Positions 24,215 to 36,093 are shown, counted from the first letter of the stretch. The stretch: 64,000 nucleotides of DNA from Achromobacter aloeverae (GCF_004121055.1 NZ_PYAL01000001.1:1240001-1304000), one strand, 5' to 3'. Made by a program: numbers and translations. Notes: generated by a model from the sequence alone, not told the origin.

Positions 24215-24916
24215 CTTGCGCTTCAACTCCGTGGCCGTGGCTTGCTGGCCGTAACCGGGGTCCCCCCGCTGCTGGAACCTGCGCGCGGTATCCAGGCCGC
24301 CCACCAGCACCGGGTCGAAGCCCGCGTCGCGCACCAGGTCCTGCGCGATCCGTACCGCATTCGCGTCGTCGCCGGCAAGCGGGATGGCCAGGCGCGGCGC
24401 AGGCCTGTTGGCTTCGGCCTCCAGCACGTGGTAACCCAGGGTGTTGAACGCGCGCACGACATGGGTGCCGGGCAGATACCCTTGCGTCGCGACACCCACG
24501 CCCGTGGCCAATGCCTGCTGCGCCATATCGCCGTCGCGGCCGGCCACCGCATTGCAGGCATCCAGCACGACCTTATCCTTCAAGTCCGCCTTGTTGTCCG
24601 CCCCGATCTGCGGCAATGCCTTGTAGGGAACGGCAAGGAAGATCACGTCGGCATAGCGGATCGCCTGCGCGACCGTGCCCGCCCGGGCCAACGGACCGAG
24701 CTGCTCCACCAACGGCTTCAGCTCGGCGGGATTGCGCGAGGCGAACATCACCGGATGGCCCGCCTTCACCCATAGCGCGCCCACCGTTCCGCCGATATGG
24801 CCGGCGCCGATAACGGCAATGGGCTGCCTGGTTTGCGCGCCTGACGGCAGCGGCGCCATCGATATCGACGATATTGCCAGGATGAAAAGAGCGCGGCGCT
24901 TCAACGAGAATGTCAT
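24197..24916 (-). CDS. NADP-binding oxidoreductase (F420-NADP reductase-like) with signal peptide
   Basis: 239 residues from the ATG at 24916 (GGAGAG six bases upstream). The first 27 residues form a signal peptide with KRR followed by LFILAISSISMAPLPSGA, possibly Tat-type (Arg7-Arg8). The mature domain opens with a Rossmann fold, IAVIGAGHIGGTVG at about 33-46, and SRNP with Arg61 placed to hold the NADP 2'-phosphate, as in the NADP:F420 oxidoreductase/DUF-type family (PF03807-like). F420 is not generally made in this lineage, so the partner is probably another electron carrier. It lies convergent to the transporter pair, separate from recO by 100 bases. Confidence 0.85.
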   Translation of the reverse strand: MTFSLKRRALFILAISSISMAPLPSGAQTRQPIAVIGAGHIGGTVGALWVKAGHPVMFASRNPAELKPLVEQLGPLARAGTVAQAIRYADVIFLAVPYKALPQIGADNKADLKDKVVLDACNAVAGRDGDMAQQALATGVGVATQGYLPGTHVVRAFNTLGYHVLEAEANRPAPRLAIPLAGDDANAVRIAQDLVRDAGFDPVLVGGLDTARRFQQRGDPGYGQQATATELKRKLGLAP

Positions 24917-25016
24917 TGCGACTCTCCAGGAACAGGGCGGCCTTGGCCTGCTGGAGACGCTACTCCACCTCGCGGCGAAAGTCACGAAACGGCATATTTC
25001 TTCAATGTTGGCGGCA

Positions 25017-25607
25017 TCAACCCAGCCGTTGCAGGTCCAGCAGCACTCGCCGCGTCGCCAGTTCGCGGCCGGCCAGGTTCTGCGCCAGGCGTTCGCGCAA
25101 GTCGCGCCGCAAGGCGGGCTCCACCGTCGGGTCCTCGAAATCGGGCATTTCCGCATCCACGCCGTAGCCGGTTTCGCGCAGCAGGGTCCACTCGAAGCGG
25201 CGCAGGGCCGCGGCGGCGCGGCTGCCGGCCGCCAGCTGGGCCAGCGCCGTCTGGTACGCATCGAACAGGACGGGATGGGCATCCTCGCGCGGCATCAGGC
25301 GCAACAGCAGTTCGTTCATGTACCAGGCCGACATCAAGGCGCCGCCGGCCAGGGGCAATACCCCGGCGATCTCGGCCCGCGTCAGCGTCTTCACCTCGCC
25401 CGCCCCGGTCCACGACAGGCTCAAGGGCTGGAACGCCGACAAGACCGGCCGCAAGGCCGAATAGGGCCGCTTGGCGCCCTTGGCCACCATGGCCACGCAG
25501 CCGAACTCGCGGGAAAAAGCCTGGATCACCAACGACGTCTCGCGCCACGCCGTGGCGTGCAGCATGTATGCAGGGCTGTCCTGCACCCGGGGGGAACGCC
25601 GGCTCAT
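25017..25607 (-). CDS. recO: DNA repair protein RecO, short form
   Basis: 196 residues. RecO anneals ssDNA and, with RecR, loads RecA on SSB-coated DNA. The N-terminal OB fold is clear (AYMLHATAWRETSLVIQAFSREFGCVAMVAKGAKR and GEVKTLTRAEI), followed by the helical core with MNELLLRLMPRED and LRRFEWTLLRETGYGV. The end ELATRRVLLDLQRLG corresponds to the C-terminus of E. coli RecO, but about 45 residues between the GYG motif and this end are missing compared with the 242-residue E. coli protein. It follows era by 12 bases and is last in the lepA operon. Confidence 0.9.
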   Translation of the reverse strand: MSRRSPRVQDSPAYMLHATAWRETSLVIQAFSREFGCVAMVAKGAKRPYSALRPVLSAFQPLSLSWTGAGEVKTLTRAEIAGVLPLAGGALMSAWYMNELLLRLMPREDAHPVLFDAYQTALAQLAAGSRAAAALRRFEWTLLRETGYGVDAEMPDFEDPTVEPALRRDLRERLAQNLAGRELATRRVLLDLQRLG

Positions 25608-25619
25608 GGCAGACCGGCT

Positions 25620-26510
25620 CTACTCGTAGCCCAGGTCGCGCAAGGCGCCTTCGCGCTCCGACCAGCCCTTGCGTACCTTGATGTAGACCTCCAGGTGCAC
25701 GGGCTTGTCCAGCATCTTGGCGATGTCCTGGCGCGCCTCGGAAGCGATGCGCTTCATGTGCATGCCGCCGGTTCCCAGCAGGATGGGCTTGTAGCTGTCG
25801 CGCTCGACCAGGATGCACGCGGCCACGCGCGCGCCCTTCTCGCTTTCTTCCCACTGCTCGATGACCACGGTGCAGCCATAAGGCAGCTCGTCGCCGACCA
25901 GGCGGAAGATCTTCTCGCGGATGAGTTCGGCGGCGATGAAGCGCATGGGACGATCGGTCAGCGTGTCGGCCTCGAACATGGGCTCGTTTTCGGGCAGGCG
26001 CTTGGCGATCTCGTCCAGCAGCACGTCCAGCTGGCGATCCTTGGCGGCGCTGACGGGTATCACCGCGCCATAGTCGTGCAGGGAGGTCAGCTTGGCCACA
26101 TAGGGAAAGAGCTCGTCACGGCTCTTCAGCGCATCGATCTTGTTGACGGCCAGGATGCAGCGCTCGCCCTTGGGTAGCAGGGGCAGCAGCTTGGCATCCC
26201 CCTCGGACCACTTGCCGGCCTCGACCACATGCACCACCACGTCCACGTCGTTCAAGGCCTGCGTCACCACGCGGTTCATCATGCGGTTCATGGCGCCGCC
26301 ATGGCGGGTCTGGAAGCCGGGCGTGTCGACGAAGACGAATTGCTCGTGGTCGCGCGTCAGCACGCCATGGATGCGATGGCGCGTCGTCTGGGCCTTGCGC
26401 GAGACGATGGAAATCTTGCTGCCGATGAGGGCATTGTTCAGGGTGGACTTGCCGACATTCGGCCGACCGACGATGGCGACGAAGCCGCAACGGAAAGATT
26501 GTTCGCTCAT
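25620..26510 (-). CDS. era: GTPase Era (16S rRNA/30S maturation)
   Basis: 296 residues from the ATG at 26510, which overlaps the rnc stop (ATGA). Era binds the 3' end of 16S rRNA and couples 30S maturation to growth. The GTPase motifs are G1 GRPNVGKST near residue 15, G3 DTPGFQ, and G4 NKID; the effector region has [12 protein letters not shown]. The C-terminal KH domain is recognised by EMLD-type sequence [17 protein letters not shown] and [25 protein letters not shown]. Standard partner of rnc and recO. Confidence 0.97.
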   Translation of the reverse strand: MSEQSFRCGFVAIVGRPNVGKSTLNNALIGSKISIVSRKAQTTRHRIHGVLTRDHEQFVFVDTPGFQTRHGGAMNRMMNRVVTQALNDVDVVVHVVEAGKWSEGDAKLLPLLPKGERCILAVNKIDALKSRDELFPYVAKLTSLHDYGAVIPVSAAKDRQLDVLLDEIAKRLPENEPMFEADTLTDRPMRFIAAELIREKIFRLVGDELPYGCTVVIEQWEESEKGARVAACILVERDSYKPILLGTGGMHMKRIASEARQDIAKMLDKPVHLEVYIKVRKGWSEREGALRDLGYE

Positions 26511-27265
26511 TTCACTTCTTGGGCGACCGCGACGGGCAAGGACAGCTGCGCGGTCTTGCGCGCGCGAGGCGCGCGCTTGGGGTTCTTGGCGGGGCTGGCG
26601 GCCTGCGCCGCCTCCAATGCCGACTTGGCCGCGGCCTGTTCGGCCGCGCGGCGGCTGGCGCCGGCGCCCACCACCTTGATTTCCCACGCGGGGATGGCGC
26701 ATTCGACCTCGAACTGCTGGCTGTGCGCGGCGCCGTGGGTGGCGATCACCGTATACACGGGCAAGGCCAGCTTGCGGCCCTGCAGGAACTCCTGCAACAA
26801 GGTCTTGGCATCCTTGCCCAGCGTCTTGGGGTCGACGGTGGCCAGGATGGGCTGGTACTGGCGGGCGATGACGCGGCGCGCGGCCTCGAATCCGCCGTCC
26901 AGGAAGACGGCGCCGAAGATGGCTTCCAGCGTGTCGGCCAGGATGGAGGGCCGCCGGAAGCCGCCGCTTTTCAGTTCCCCCTCGCCCAGGCGCAAATCCT
27001 GGGAGAGTTCCAGCTTCTGCGCGATGTCCGCCAGCGACGCCTGCTTCACCAGGTTGGCGCGCAAGCGCGAGAGGTCGCCTTCGTCGATCTTGCCGTACCG
27101 GTCGAACAGCATGGACGCGACCACGAAGTTCAGGACGGAATCGCCCAGGAATTCGAGCCTCTCGTTGTGGCGCGCACCATGGCTGCGGTGAGTCAGCGCC
27201 TGCTCCAGCAGGGCCTCGTCACCGAAGCGGTGATCCAGACGGGATTGCAGCGCGGCTAGGGACAT
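26507..27265 (-). CDS. rnc: Ribonuclease III
   Basis: 252 residues. Cleaves double-stranded RNA in rRNA and mRNA processing. The RNase III signature [17 protein letters not shown] with the catalytic Glu/Asp residues is present near residue 36, and a second acidic cluster lies in [19 protein letters not shown] double-stranded-RNA-binding domain follows (about 155-225, [18 protein letters not shown]...), then a basic Ala/Lys-rich tail ([17 protein letters not shown]) longer than in E. coli. It starts one base after the lepB stop and overlaps era by 4 bases. Confidence 0.97.
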   Translation of the reverse strand: MSLAALQSRLDHRFGDEALLEQALTHRSHGARHNERLEFLGDSVLNFVVASMLFDRYGKIDEGDLSRLRANLVKQASLADIAQKLELSQDLRLGEGELKSGGFRRPSILADTLEAIFGAVFLDGGFEAARRVIARQYQPILATVDPKTLGKDAKTLLQEFLQGRKLALPVYTVIATHGAAHSQQFEVECAIPAWEIKVVGAGASRRAAEQAAAKSALEAAQAASPAKNPKRAPRARKTAQLSLPVAVAQEVK

Positions 27266-27266
27266 G

Positions 27267-28151
27267 TCAATTGAATCGGCCGATCCGGCTCAGATCGGAG
27301 AAATTCATCCAGATGAAGAAGGCCTTGCCCACGATATTACCGTCCGGAACGAATCCCCAGTAGCGGCTGTCCGCACTATTGTCCCGGTTATCGCCCATGG
27401 CGAAATACTGCCCTTCCGGAACCTTGCAGCGCACGCCGGCTCGGGAGTACTGACAGTTCTGCGAGTACGGGAACTGCCAAATGGCCTCATATTGCTGGTA
27501 TTTTCCTTCTTCCAGCAAGATATCGTGCTGAACGTCGCCCAATGTCTCTTTATATTTGGAGACATAGGCAACCCGGTCCGGCTCGAAATAATTGCCGTCG
27601 CGAGTGTGGGTGACTTCCTTGCCGTTTACATACAGTTTCTTGTCCAGGTAGGCGATCTCATCGCCCGGCAGGCCCACCACGCGCTTGATGTAATCCACGT
27701 CCGGGTCCACCGGATAGCGGAAGACGATCACGTCGCCGCGTTGCAGGGTGCCGGTATTGATGATCTTGGTGTCCAGGATAGGCAGGCGTATGCCGCGGCT
27801 GAACTTGTTCACCAGGATCAGGTCGCCCGACTGCAAGGTGGGCAGCATCGACCCGGACGGAATGCGGAAGGGTTCGACCACGAAGGACCGCAGCACGAAG
27901 ACGAACAGGATCACCGGAAAAAAGCTGACGGCATATTCGACCCACCAGGGCGCGCGGGTGGCGGTCTCGACCGCCGCGCGGCGCAGGCGCTCGGTCTCGG
28001 CGGGGTCGCCGATGGCCGCCGCGTCGACTTGCGCCCAGGCCGCTTCGCCCTTGCGCTTGCGCGACTTGCGCAACACCGTGATGTCCAGCAACCAGACGAT
28101 GCCGGTCACTACCAGCAGGATGAACAAGATCAGCGCGAAATTCCAGCTCAT
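27267..28151 (-). CDS. lepB: Signal peptidase I
   Basis: 294 residues. Removes signal peptides at the outer face of the inner membrane. Two N-terminal membrane helices (1-22 and about 73-90) flank a charged cytoplasmic loop. The catalytic Ser101 is in PSGSMLPTL and the general-base Lys156 in [12 protein letters not shown]; the box [14 protein letters not shown] is near the C-terminus. It lies between lepA (21 bases upstream) and rnc, the common arrangement. Confidence 0.97.
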   Translation of the reverse strand: MSWNFALILFILLVVTGIVWLLDITVLRKSRKRKGEAAWAQVDAAAIGDPAETERLRRAAVETATRAPWWVEYAVSFFPVILFVFVLRSFVVEPFRIPSGSMLPTLQSGDLILVNKFSRGIRLPILDTKIINTGTLQRGDVIVFRYPVDPDVDYIKRVVGLPGDEIAYLDKKLYVNGKEVTHTRDGNYFEPDRVAYVSKYKETLGDVQHDILLEEGKYQQYEAIWQFPYSQNCQYSRAGVRCKVPEGQYFAMGDNRDNSADSRYWGFVPDGNIVGKAFFIWMNFSDLSRIGRFN

Positions 28152-28171
28152 GTGTAATGCCTTATCGGAAC

Positions 28172-29965
<1,794 letters not shown>

Positions 29966-30000
29966 AGACAGGCGTAAGAGGAAAAAAGGAACGACCAAAA

Positions 30001-30027
30001 ACAAGGGGGCGCGAGGCGCCCCCTTGT
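30001..30027 (-). terminator. Intrinsic terminator of the rpoE-mucD unit
   Basis: ACAAGGGGGCGC (30001-30012) and GCGCCCCCTTGT (30016-30027) form a perfect 12-bp stem with a 3-base loop; on the minus strand it is followed by TTTTTGG. It sits between the mucD/degP stop and lepA. Confidence 0.88.
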
Positions 30028-30061
30028 TGCGGCAACCAGCGATTTTAGCCGGTCTTTGCCC

Positions 30062-31570
30062 CTACTTGGACGGCTGGACCGCGACCCACTGGGTCTGGTC
30101 GCCACGGCGCACCAGGACGCCGATTGCCTTGGACTTGTCAACCTTGCCGGCCGCCTTGACGAATTGCTCGGGGTTGGCGATGTCGGTGTCGTTTATTGCC
30201 AACACAATATCACCCTCCATGATGCCGGCCCGGCCCGCGGCGCCTTCGGCCTGGCGCACCAGGACGCCGCCGGTGATTTTCATCTTGCGCTGGGTTTCCG
30301 CCGGCACCGGCACCACCGTCAGGCCCAGGGCGCTGGAGGACTCCGGCTCCGTCTTGGGGTTGGACTTTTCCTTGGCGGCGGTCTTGGGCGGCTGGATTTC
30401 CGCGACCTTGACCGTCAGCGTCAGGGACTTGCCCTTGCGCCAGACCTGGAGGGGCGCCACGGTGCCCGGCTTGGTCTCGCCCACCATGCGCGGCAGGTCG
30501 GACCAGCGGGCGATGCCGCGGTCATTGAACTTGAGGATGACGTCGCCCGGCTGGACCCCGGCGGCCTCGGCGGGGCTGTCGCCCTCGACGCTGCTGACCA
30601 GGGCGCCTTCCGCCTTGGACAAGCCGATGGCGGTGGCCACGTCGTTGGTCACTTCGCCGATCTGCACGCCGATGCGGCCGCGCGTCACCTTGCCGTTGGC
30701 GCGCAACTGCTCGACCACCCGCATCACTTCGTCGATCGGGATGGCCAGGGAGATCCCCATGAAGCCGCCGCTGCGCGAAATGATCTGCGAGTTGATGCCG
30801 ACCACCTCACCCGCCAGGTTCAGCAGCGGGCCGCCCGAGTTGCCGGGATTGACCGCCACATCGGTCTGGATGAAAGGCAGGTAGTCGCCCGTATCGCGGT
30901 TGATGGCGCTGATGATCCCCGCCGTGACGGTGGAATCCAGGCCGAACGGCGACCCGATGGCCAGCACCCACTGCCCCTTCTTGAGCTTGGAATCGTCCCC
31001 GATGGGCAGCGGCGTCAGGCCCTTGGCGTCGATCTTGAGCAGGGCGACGTCGGTGCGCTCGTCGGTGCCCACGACCTTGGCCTTGAACTCGCGGCCGTCG
31101 GTGGTGGTAACGAAGATGTCGGTGGCGTCGCTGACCACGTGGTTATTGGTCAGCACATAGCCGTCGGCCGAAATGAAGAAGCCGGACCCGACGCCGCGCG
31201 GCACCGTACGCTCTTCCGGCTCCTTGTTGTTGTCCTTGGGCGTCTTGTCGCGCGGCGCGCGCTGGCCCGGCATGCCCGGCGGCTGGAAGTCCGGGCCGAA
31301 GAAGAAGCGGAACAGGTCATAGGGATCCTGGCCGTCCAGGCCCGGGCGGCGCACCGGCACGGTCGCCGTGGTGCGGATATTGACCACCGCCGGATCGGCC
31401 TTTTCCACGATGCCGCTGAAATCGGGAAGCGCGACCGTGGGCATGGGGGTCTGCGCCTGGGTTTGCGCCACCGCGGGTGCGCTGGCGGCCCCGGCCAGCG
31501 CCGCCACGGCGCCCACCGTCACCAGGACGCGTCGCAGGAACGCGCTCGTCTTCTCATAGGAAAAGTTCAT
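30062..31570 (-). CDS. mucD: Periplasmic serine endoprotease, Do/MucD type
   Basis: 502 residues, DegP/HtrA family. After a signal peptide (cleavage near AVAQTQA) the trypsin-like domain shows the triad His144 (TNNHVV), Asp174 (RTDVALLKID) and Ser245 (GNSGGPL). Two PDZ domains follow (about 285-375 and 405-495; segments EGDSPAEAAGVQPGDVILKFND and GRAGIMEGDIVLAINDTDI). It degrades or refolds damaged envelope proteins. It is the fourth gene after rpoE-rseA-rseB, exactly as mucD in the algU-mucABCD cluster of Pseudomonas, and is probably sigma-E controlled. An extra Gly/Pro/Asp/Lys-rich loop (about 95-122) precedes the His motif. Confidence 0.95.
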   Translation of the reverse strand: MNFSYEKTSAFLRRVLVTVGAVAALAGAASAPAVAQTQAQTPMPTVALPDFSGIVEKADPAVVNIRTTATVPVRRPGLDGQDPYDLFRFFFGPDFQPPGMPGQRAPRDKTPKDNNKEPEERTVPRGVGSGFFISADGYVLTNNHVVSDATDIFVTTTDGREFKAKVVGTDERTDVALLKIDAKGLTPLPIGDDSKLKKGQWVLAIGSPFGLDSTVTAGIISAINRDTGDYLPFIQTDVAVNPGNSGGPLLNLAGEVVGINSQIISRSGGFMGISLAIPIDEVMRVVEQLRANGKVTRGRIGVQIGEVTNDVATAIGLSKAEGALVSSVEGDSPAEAAGVQPGDVILKFNDRGIARWSDLPRMVGETKPGTVAPLQVWRKGKSLTLTVKVAEIQPPKTAAKEKSNPKTEPESSSALGLTVVPVPAETQRKMKITGGVLVRQAEGAAGRAGIMEGDIVLAINDTDIANPEQFVKAAGKVDKSKAIGVLVRRGDQTQWVAVQPSK

Positions 31571-31678
31571 GTACAGCTCCGCTTGGATATACGGGTCTTT
31601 CTACCATGGATTCAAGAAGAAAATCCGAGCCGGCCCGCTGCAACACGGCGCGCCGGGAGCGATTTCTTGAAAATTTGT

Positions 31679-32737
31679 TTATTTCTGGACCGGCGCCGGC
31701 GCCGCGGGCGGCACGAACTCGGTCGACTTCGCCAGCTGCTCCAGCGTCCCGGAGGGCACCTCGCCTAGCGCGGTCAGCCAGTAATCGGCAATACGCGTGC
31801 CGTAGACGCTGACGGCGCCCCGGCGATAGGCGCCATGGGGCTGGCGGCTGTTGCGCTTCTTGTCGAAAGGCTCGATGAAAACCGAAATGGCGGCCAGTCC
31901 ATCGGACAGGACCAATTGGCTTACCGATTCGTTGTGCCCCAGGATGCGCGCGACCTGCGACACCTGGACGAAACCGGGCGGCACGGGAATGCGCCAGCCC
32001 TGGGCGGTCAGGTCGATCGGCTGCATGGTGGCTTGCTGGACCTTCCAGTCCTTGTACGGCCAGCGCGACTCCAGCAACCTGCCGTCGACGTCCCTGCCCA
32101 GGCGCAAGGTGGTGAAGGTCACCTGCTCGATGACGCTATTGCCGCCGGACAGCGTCTGCGCCTTCAGCAGCAGGTCGTTCTGTTCGTCGGCGCACAGGCG
32201 ATACCCGTAGCGCGCCTTGTCCAGGGGCTCTATCGTGATCATGCGGCACTCGCGGCCCGCGATACGTCGCGGCGCGGCTTCGCTATAGACCTGGTAGAAC
32301 CGCGTCACCGCCGCCGGCGAACCCAGCAAGAGCCCTGGGAAGCGGTCGGCGCGCCGCTGCTGCGAGAGCACCATCTTGCGTTCGGGCACCAGGCATTGCA
32401 CGTCGTCGTTATGGCGCAGATATTCGCGCGGCTGGCCGTCCAGCACTTCGAGGCGCTCGCGCTCGCCGCTGCCGTCGACCATGTGCACCAGGCGCGAGGA
32501 TTGAATCAACTCGCCCTGCTGGTAGGTAAAGATGCCGGCGTAATCCAGCTTGCGCGCGGCCTCCTGGATACGCGACAGCAAGGCTTGCGCCTCTTCCGCG
32601 GCCAGGGGCATGCGCGTGGCCGCGCCGCCTTGGGCTTGTGCCAGGCTGCCGCCCAGGCAGGTCAGCAGGGCCACGACAGACAGGCTCATCGCCCGGGTGG
32701 CGCCGCGCAGGCTGGGCATCGCCAAGGTCGCGATCAT
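31679..32737 (-). CDS. rseB: Periplasmic sigma-E regulator RseB/MucB
   Basis: 352 residues from the ATG at 32737, overlapping the rseA stop by one base (TGATG). RseB binds the periplasmic part of RseA and shields it from DegS until mislocalised LPS or lipoprotein is sensed. A signal peptide (core SLSVVALLTCLGGSLAQAQ) is followed by the lipoprotein-carrier-like fold: LDYAGIFTYQQGELIQSSRLVHMVDGSG and the segment EYLRHNDDVQCLVP are characteristic, and the C-terminal domain has SDGLAAISVFIEPF. Confidence 0.94.
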   Translation of the reverse strand: MIATLAMPSLRGATRAMSLSVVALLTCLGGSLAQAQGGAATRMPLAAEEAQALLSRIQEAARKLDYAGIFTYQQGELIQSSRLVHMVDGSGERERLEVLDGQPREYLRHNDDVQCLVPERKMVLSQQRRADRFPGLLLGSPAAVTRFYQVYSEAAPRRIAGRECRMITIEPLDKARYGYRLCADEQNDLLLKAQTLSGGNSVIEQVTFTTLRLGRDVDGRLLESRWPYKDWKVQQATMQPIDLTAQGWRIPVPPGFVQVSQVARILGHNESVSQLVLSDGLAAISVFIEPFDKKRNSRQPHGAYRRGAVSVYGTRIADYWLTALGEVPSGTLEQLAKSTEFVPPAAPAPVQK

Positions 32738-33264
32738 CAGCGCCCGGCCCCCAGGTCGAAGGAAACCTGGCGGATGGCGCTGGGGCCGGCCATCTGCATG
32801 TGCGCTTCCAGATAATCGCGGAGCACCGGCTCGTCGGCGGCCGATGCCGCGGGCGTGGCGTCGGCAATGACCCGGGTCTCCTGCGACGGTGCGCTGCCGC
32901 CACCCAGCAGGGGCTGGGCTACCCAGACCACCGACGCCACCGCGGCAGCCATCGCCGCGCCGGAAAGGCTCAAGCGCCACGCCGGACGCGAAAACCGGCC
33001 CTTGCGCGGCGCCGCCACGATGGTGAGTTCGTTATCCAGCGCCGCCGCCAGGCGGGCGCGAAAACCGGCCGAAGGCGGAATCGCCAGTTCGGCATTGCGC
33101 AGGACATCGCCTATCAGGTGGTAGGTATCCCAGGTTTCCCGGCCCTCGGCGACATCCAGGCCGTCGAGCCACTCCTCGGAACCCTCGCCATCCATCCAGG
33201 CCGACACCGACGCTTCCCAGGACAGTTCTTCCTCGGACAGTTCGGACGGATCTGTGTGTTGCAT
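32737..33264 (-). CDS. rseA: Anti-sigma-E factor RseA/MucA
   Basis: 175 residues from the ATG at 33264, with AAGGAG nine bases upstream. The N-terminal cytoplasmic domain that clamps RpoE is recognisable (SELSEEELSWEASVSAWMDGEG and WDTYHLIGDVLR), a single membrane helix lies around 105-125 (LSLSGAAMAAAVASVVWVA), and a short periplasmic tail ends in DYLEAHMQMAGPSAIRQVSF, a motif shared with MucA-type proteins and likely bound by RseB. It is located between rpoE and rseB. Confidence 0.93.
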   Translation of the reverse strand: MQHTDPSELSEEELSWEASVSAWMDGEGSEEWLDGLDVAEGRETWDTYHLIGDVLRNAELAIPPSAGFRARLAAALDNELTIVAAPRKGRFSRPAWRLSLSGAAMAAAVASVVWVAQPLLGGGSAPSQETRVIADATPAASAADEPVLRDYLEAHMQMAGPSAIRQVSFDLGAGR

Positions 33265-33277
33265 GATGACTTGCTCC

Positions 33278-33877
33278 TTACCAGCGACGATCGGCATCGT
33301 TGCCGAGCATGGGCCGCAAACGGGCGGCGACGGCCTCGCGCGCGCGAAAAATCCGCGAACGCACGGTGCCGATGGGACATCCCATGCTCTGGGCGATGTC
33401 TTCGTAACTCATTCCTTCAATTTCCCGCAGGACAATCGCCGTGCGCAGCTCTTCAGGCAAGCTCTCGATCGCCGCGTTCACCGTCTCGGCGATTTCGCGG
33501 CTGGCGACCATGGATTCGGGGGTGCTTATATCGCTTAGGTTGTCCGCCTCGTTAAAAGTTTCACCATCTTCGTTCTCCACCGCCGTCGGGGCGCTGGGGC
33601 GGCGCCCGCTGGAAGCCAGCCAATTGCGCGCGGTATTGATGGCGATACGGTACAGCCAGGTGTAAAAAGCACTCTCGCCACGGAACTGCGGCAAGGCGCG
33701 GTAGGCCTTGATGAAAGCTTCCTGGGCGACATCCTCGATTTCCGAGGGGTCGCGGATCATGCGGGAGAGCAGCCGCATGATCTTGCGCTGATACTTCATG
33801 ACCAGCAGATCGAAAGCCTTCTTGTCGCCGCGCTGGACACGGGTGACCAGTTCGGCGTCGATTTCACGTTCGCTCAT
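33278..33877 (-). CDS. rpoE: RNA polymerase sigma factor RpoE/AlgU
   Basis: 199 residues from the ATG at 33877 (GGGGA upstream). Extracytoplasmic-function sigma factor of group ECF02. Region 2 (FDLLVMKYQRKIMRLLSRMIRDPSEIEDVAQEAFIKAYRAL, with FYTWLYRIAINTARNWL) binds the -10 element and region 4 (LPEELRTAIVLREIEGMSYEDIAQSMGCPIGTVRSRIFRARE) the -35 element. It drives envelope-stress genes; rseA, rseB and mucD follow on the same strand. The upstream YgfX-like gene overlaps it by 4 bases. Confidence 0.97.
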   Translation of the reverse strand: MSEREIDAELVTRVQRGDKKAFDLLVMKYQRKIMRLLSRMIRDPSEIEDVAQEAFIKAYRALPQFRGESAFYTWLYRIAINTARNWLASSGRRPSAPTAVENEDGETFNEADNLSDISTPESMVASREIAETVNAAIESLPEELRTAIVLREIEGMSYEDIAQSMGCPIGTVRSRIFRAREAVAARLRPMLGNDADRRW

Positions 33878-34404
33878 GCTGTCCCCGTCTCCCCCGCTGC
33901 CGTCGGCGTGCGCGGGGCCTGCCGGCCGCGCACACGCGCGCGGCGCAGGTTCCGATGGCTCAGCAGGCTCAGCCGCCGCCAGGCGGGAGCCGGCAGCGCA
34001 TCCTGCCAGACGGTGAAGGAAACCCGGCGCGCACGCCAAGGCCCCACGCGGGGGCTGAGCGGCGCCGGCAGATCGCCTTGCAGGGCAAGGCAGCGCCAGC
34101 CCCGCGCCACGGCACGCAAGGCCAGCGGGCGCCACCCCCAGGGCTGGCGCACGTACAAGGCATGATCGGCGGTGTAGCGCAAGGCCCGCACGGCGGGCTT
34201 GCGCGCACGCGCGCTGGTCGCGGCGCCCGCTACCGCGGCCAGCGCCAGCAGGCAGGCCGACCCGGCGGGCAGGCCCAGCCAGCACAGGGCGCACGCGGCA
34301 GCCGCGCCGCCCAGGCAGCGCATGACGGGTTCGGCCAGCACCACCCAGCGCGGCCGCAACACCGGCACGCGCAAGGTCCAGCCGCTATGCTCCCCGGCGC
34401 TCAA
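33874..34404 (-). CDS. YgfX-like small membrane protein between fabF and rpoE
   Basis: About 176 residues if begun at the TTG at 34404, which lies one base after the fabF stop; another TTG at 34446 would overlap fabF. Two closely spaced hydrophobic helices (around MRCLGGAAAACALCWLGLPAGSACLLALAAVAGAATS) form a hairpin. The soluble part that follows (ALRYTADHALYVRQPWGWRPLALRAVARGWRCLALQG...VSFTVWQDALPAPAWRRL) has the shape of the YgfX/CptA family, whose E. coli member pairs with SdhE/YgfY. No SdhE gene is nearby, so function here is open. Start codon and family are both tentative. Confidence 0.6.
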   Translation of the reverse strand: MSAGEHSGWTLRVPVLRPRWVVLAEPVMRCLGGAAAACALCWLGLPAGSACLLALAAVAGAATSARARKPAVRALRYTADHALYVRQPWGWRPLALRAVARGWRCLALQGDLPAPLSPRVGPWRARRVSFTVWQDALPAPAWRRLSLLSHRNLRRARVRGRQAPRTPTAAGETGTA

Positions 34405-34405
34405 A

Positions 34406-35635
<1,230 letters not shown>

Positions 35636-35650
35636 GGATGACTCCTCAAA

Positions 35651-35792
35651 CAGACAAAACAAAGGCGGCCCGGAACATGCCGCCCGCGAGCGGCGCGCAT
35701 GCGCGGGGCCTGCCGGTCGGGCGCAAGCCTGGAAGGCCACGCCCGGGCACGGACCGCATGGCCCGACCCCGCGCTATCGCGCGGCATGTTCC
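35651..35792 (-). promoter_or_regulatory. Nested hairpin with overlapping intrinsic terminator (putative attenuator) between acpP and fabF
   Basis: On the minus strand the acpP-fabF gap can fold into a long hairpin: outer arms at 35781-35792 and 35672-35683 (GGAACATGCCGC with GCGGCATGTTCC), then a 14-base strand 35761-35774 pairing with 35717-35722 and 35701-35708 around an 8-base bulge. The 3' outer arm overlaps a second, mutually exclusive hairpin GGCGGC/GCCGCC (35664-35669 and 35679-35684, 9-base loop) that is followed by TTTGTTTTGTCTG, an intrinsic terminator just ahead of the fabF ribosome-binding site. This geometry is that of a terminator/antiterminator switch, or at least a partial terminator that keeps fabF below acpP. 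The ligand or trigger, if any, is unknown. Confidence 0.6.
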
Positions 35793-35853
35793 AAAAACCG
35801 CCCTGGTTCCCGCCGGAGGACCGAACCTCCAGCGCGGGGAAGGAAAGGCTAGC

Positions 35854-36093
35854 TTACTGCTTACCGTGCGAATTGATGTAATCGATCGCTTGTTGCACGG
35901 TCGTGATCTTTTCGGCCTCTTCGTCGGGGATCTCGGTCTCGAATTCGTCTTCGAGGGCCATGACCAGCTCAACCATGTCGAGCGAATCGGCACCGAGGTC
36001 GTCAAGAAAGGAAGACTCGTTCTTGATCTCGGCTTCATTGACGCCAAGTTGTTCAGCGACGATCTTCTTGACGCGCTGTTCGATGCTTTCCAT
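35854..36093 (-). CDS. acpP: Acyl carrier protein
   Basis: 79 residues, acidic four-helix carrier of acyl chains for fatty-acid and lipid A synthesis. Ser37 in DSLDMVEL is the 4'-phosphopantetheine attachment site. The start ATG at 36093 has GGAG seven bases upstream. A strong sigma-70 promoter lies directly ahead, independent of the fabG gene upstream, fitting the high abundance of this protein. Confidence 0.98.
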
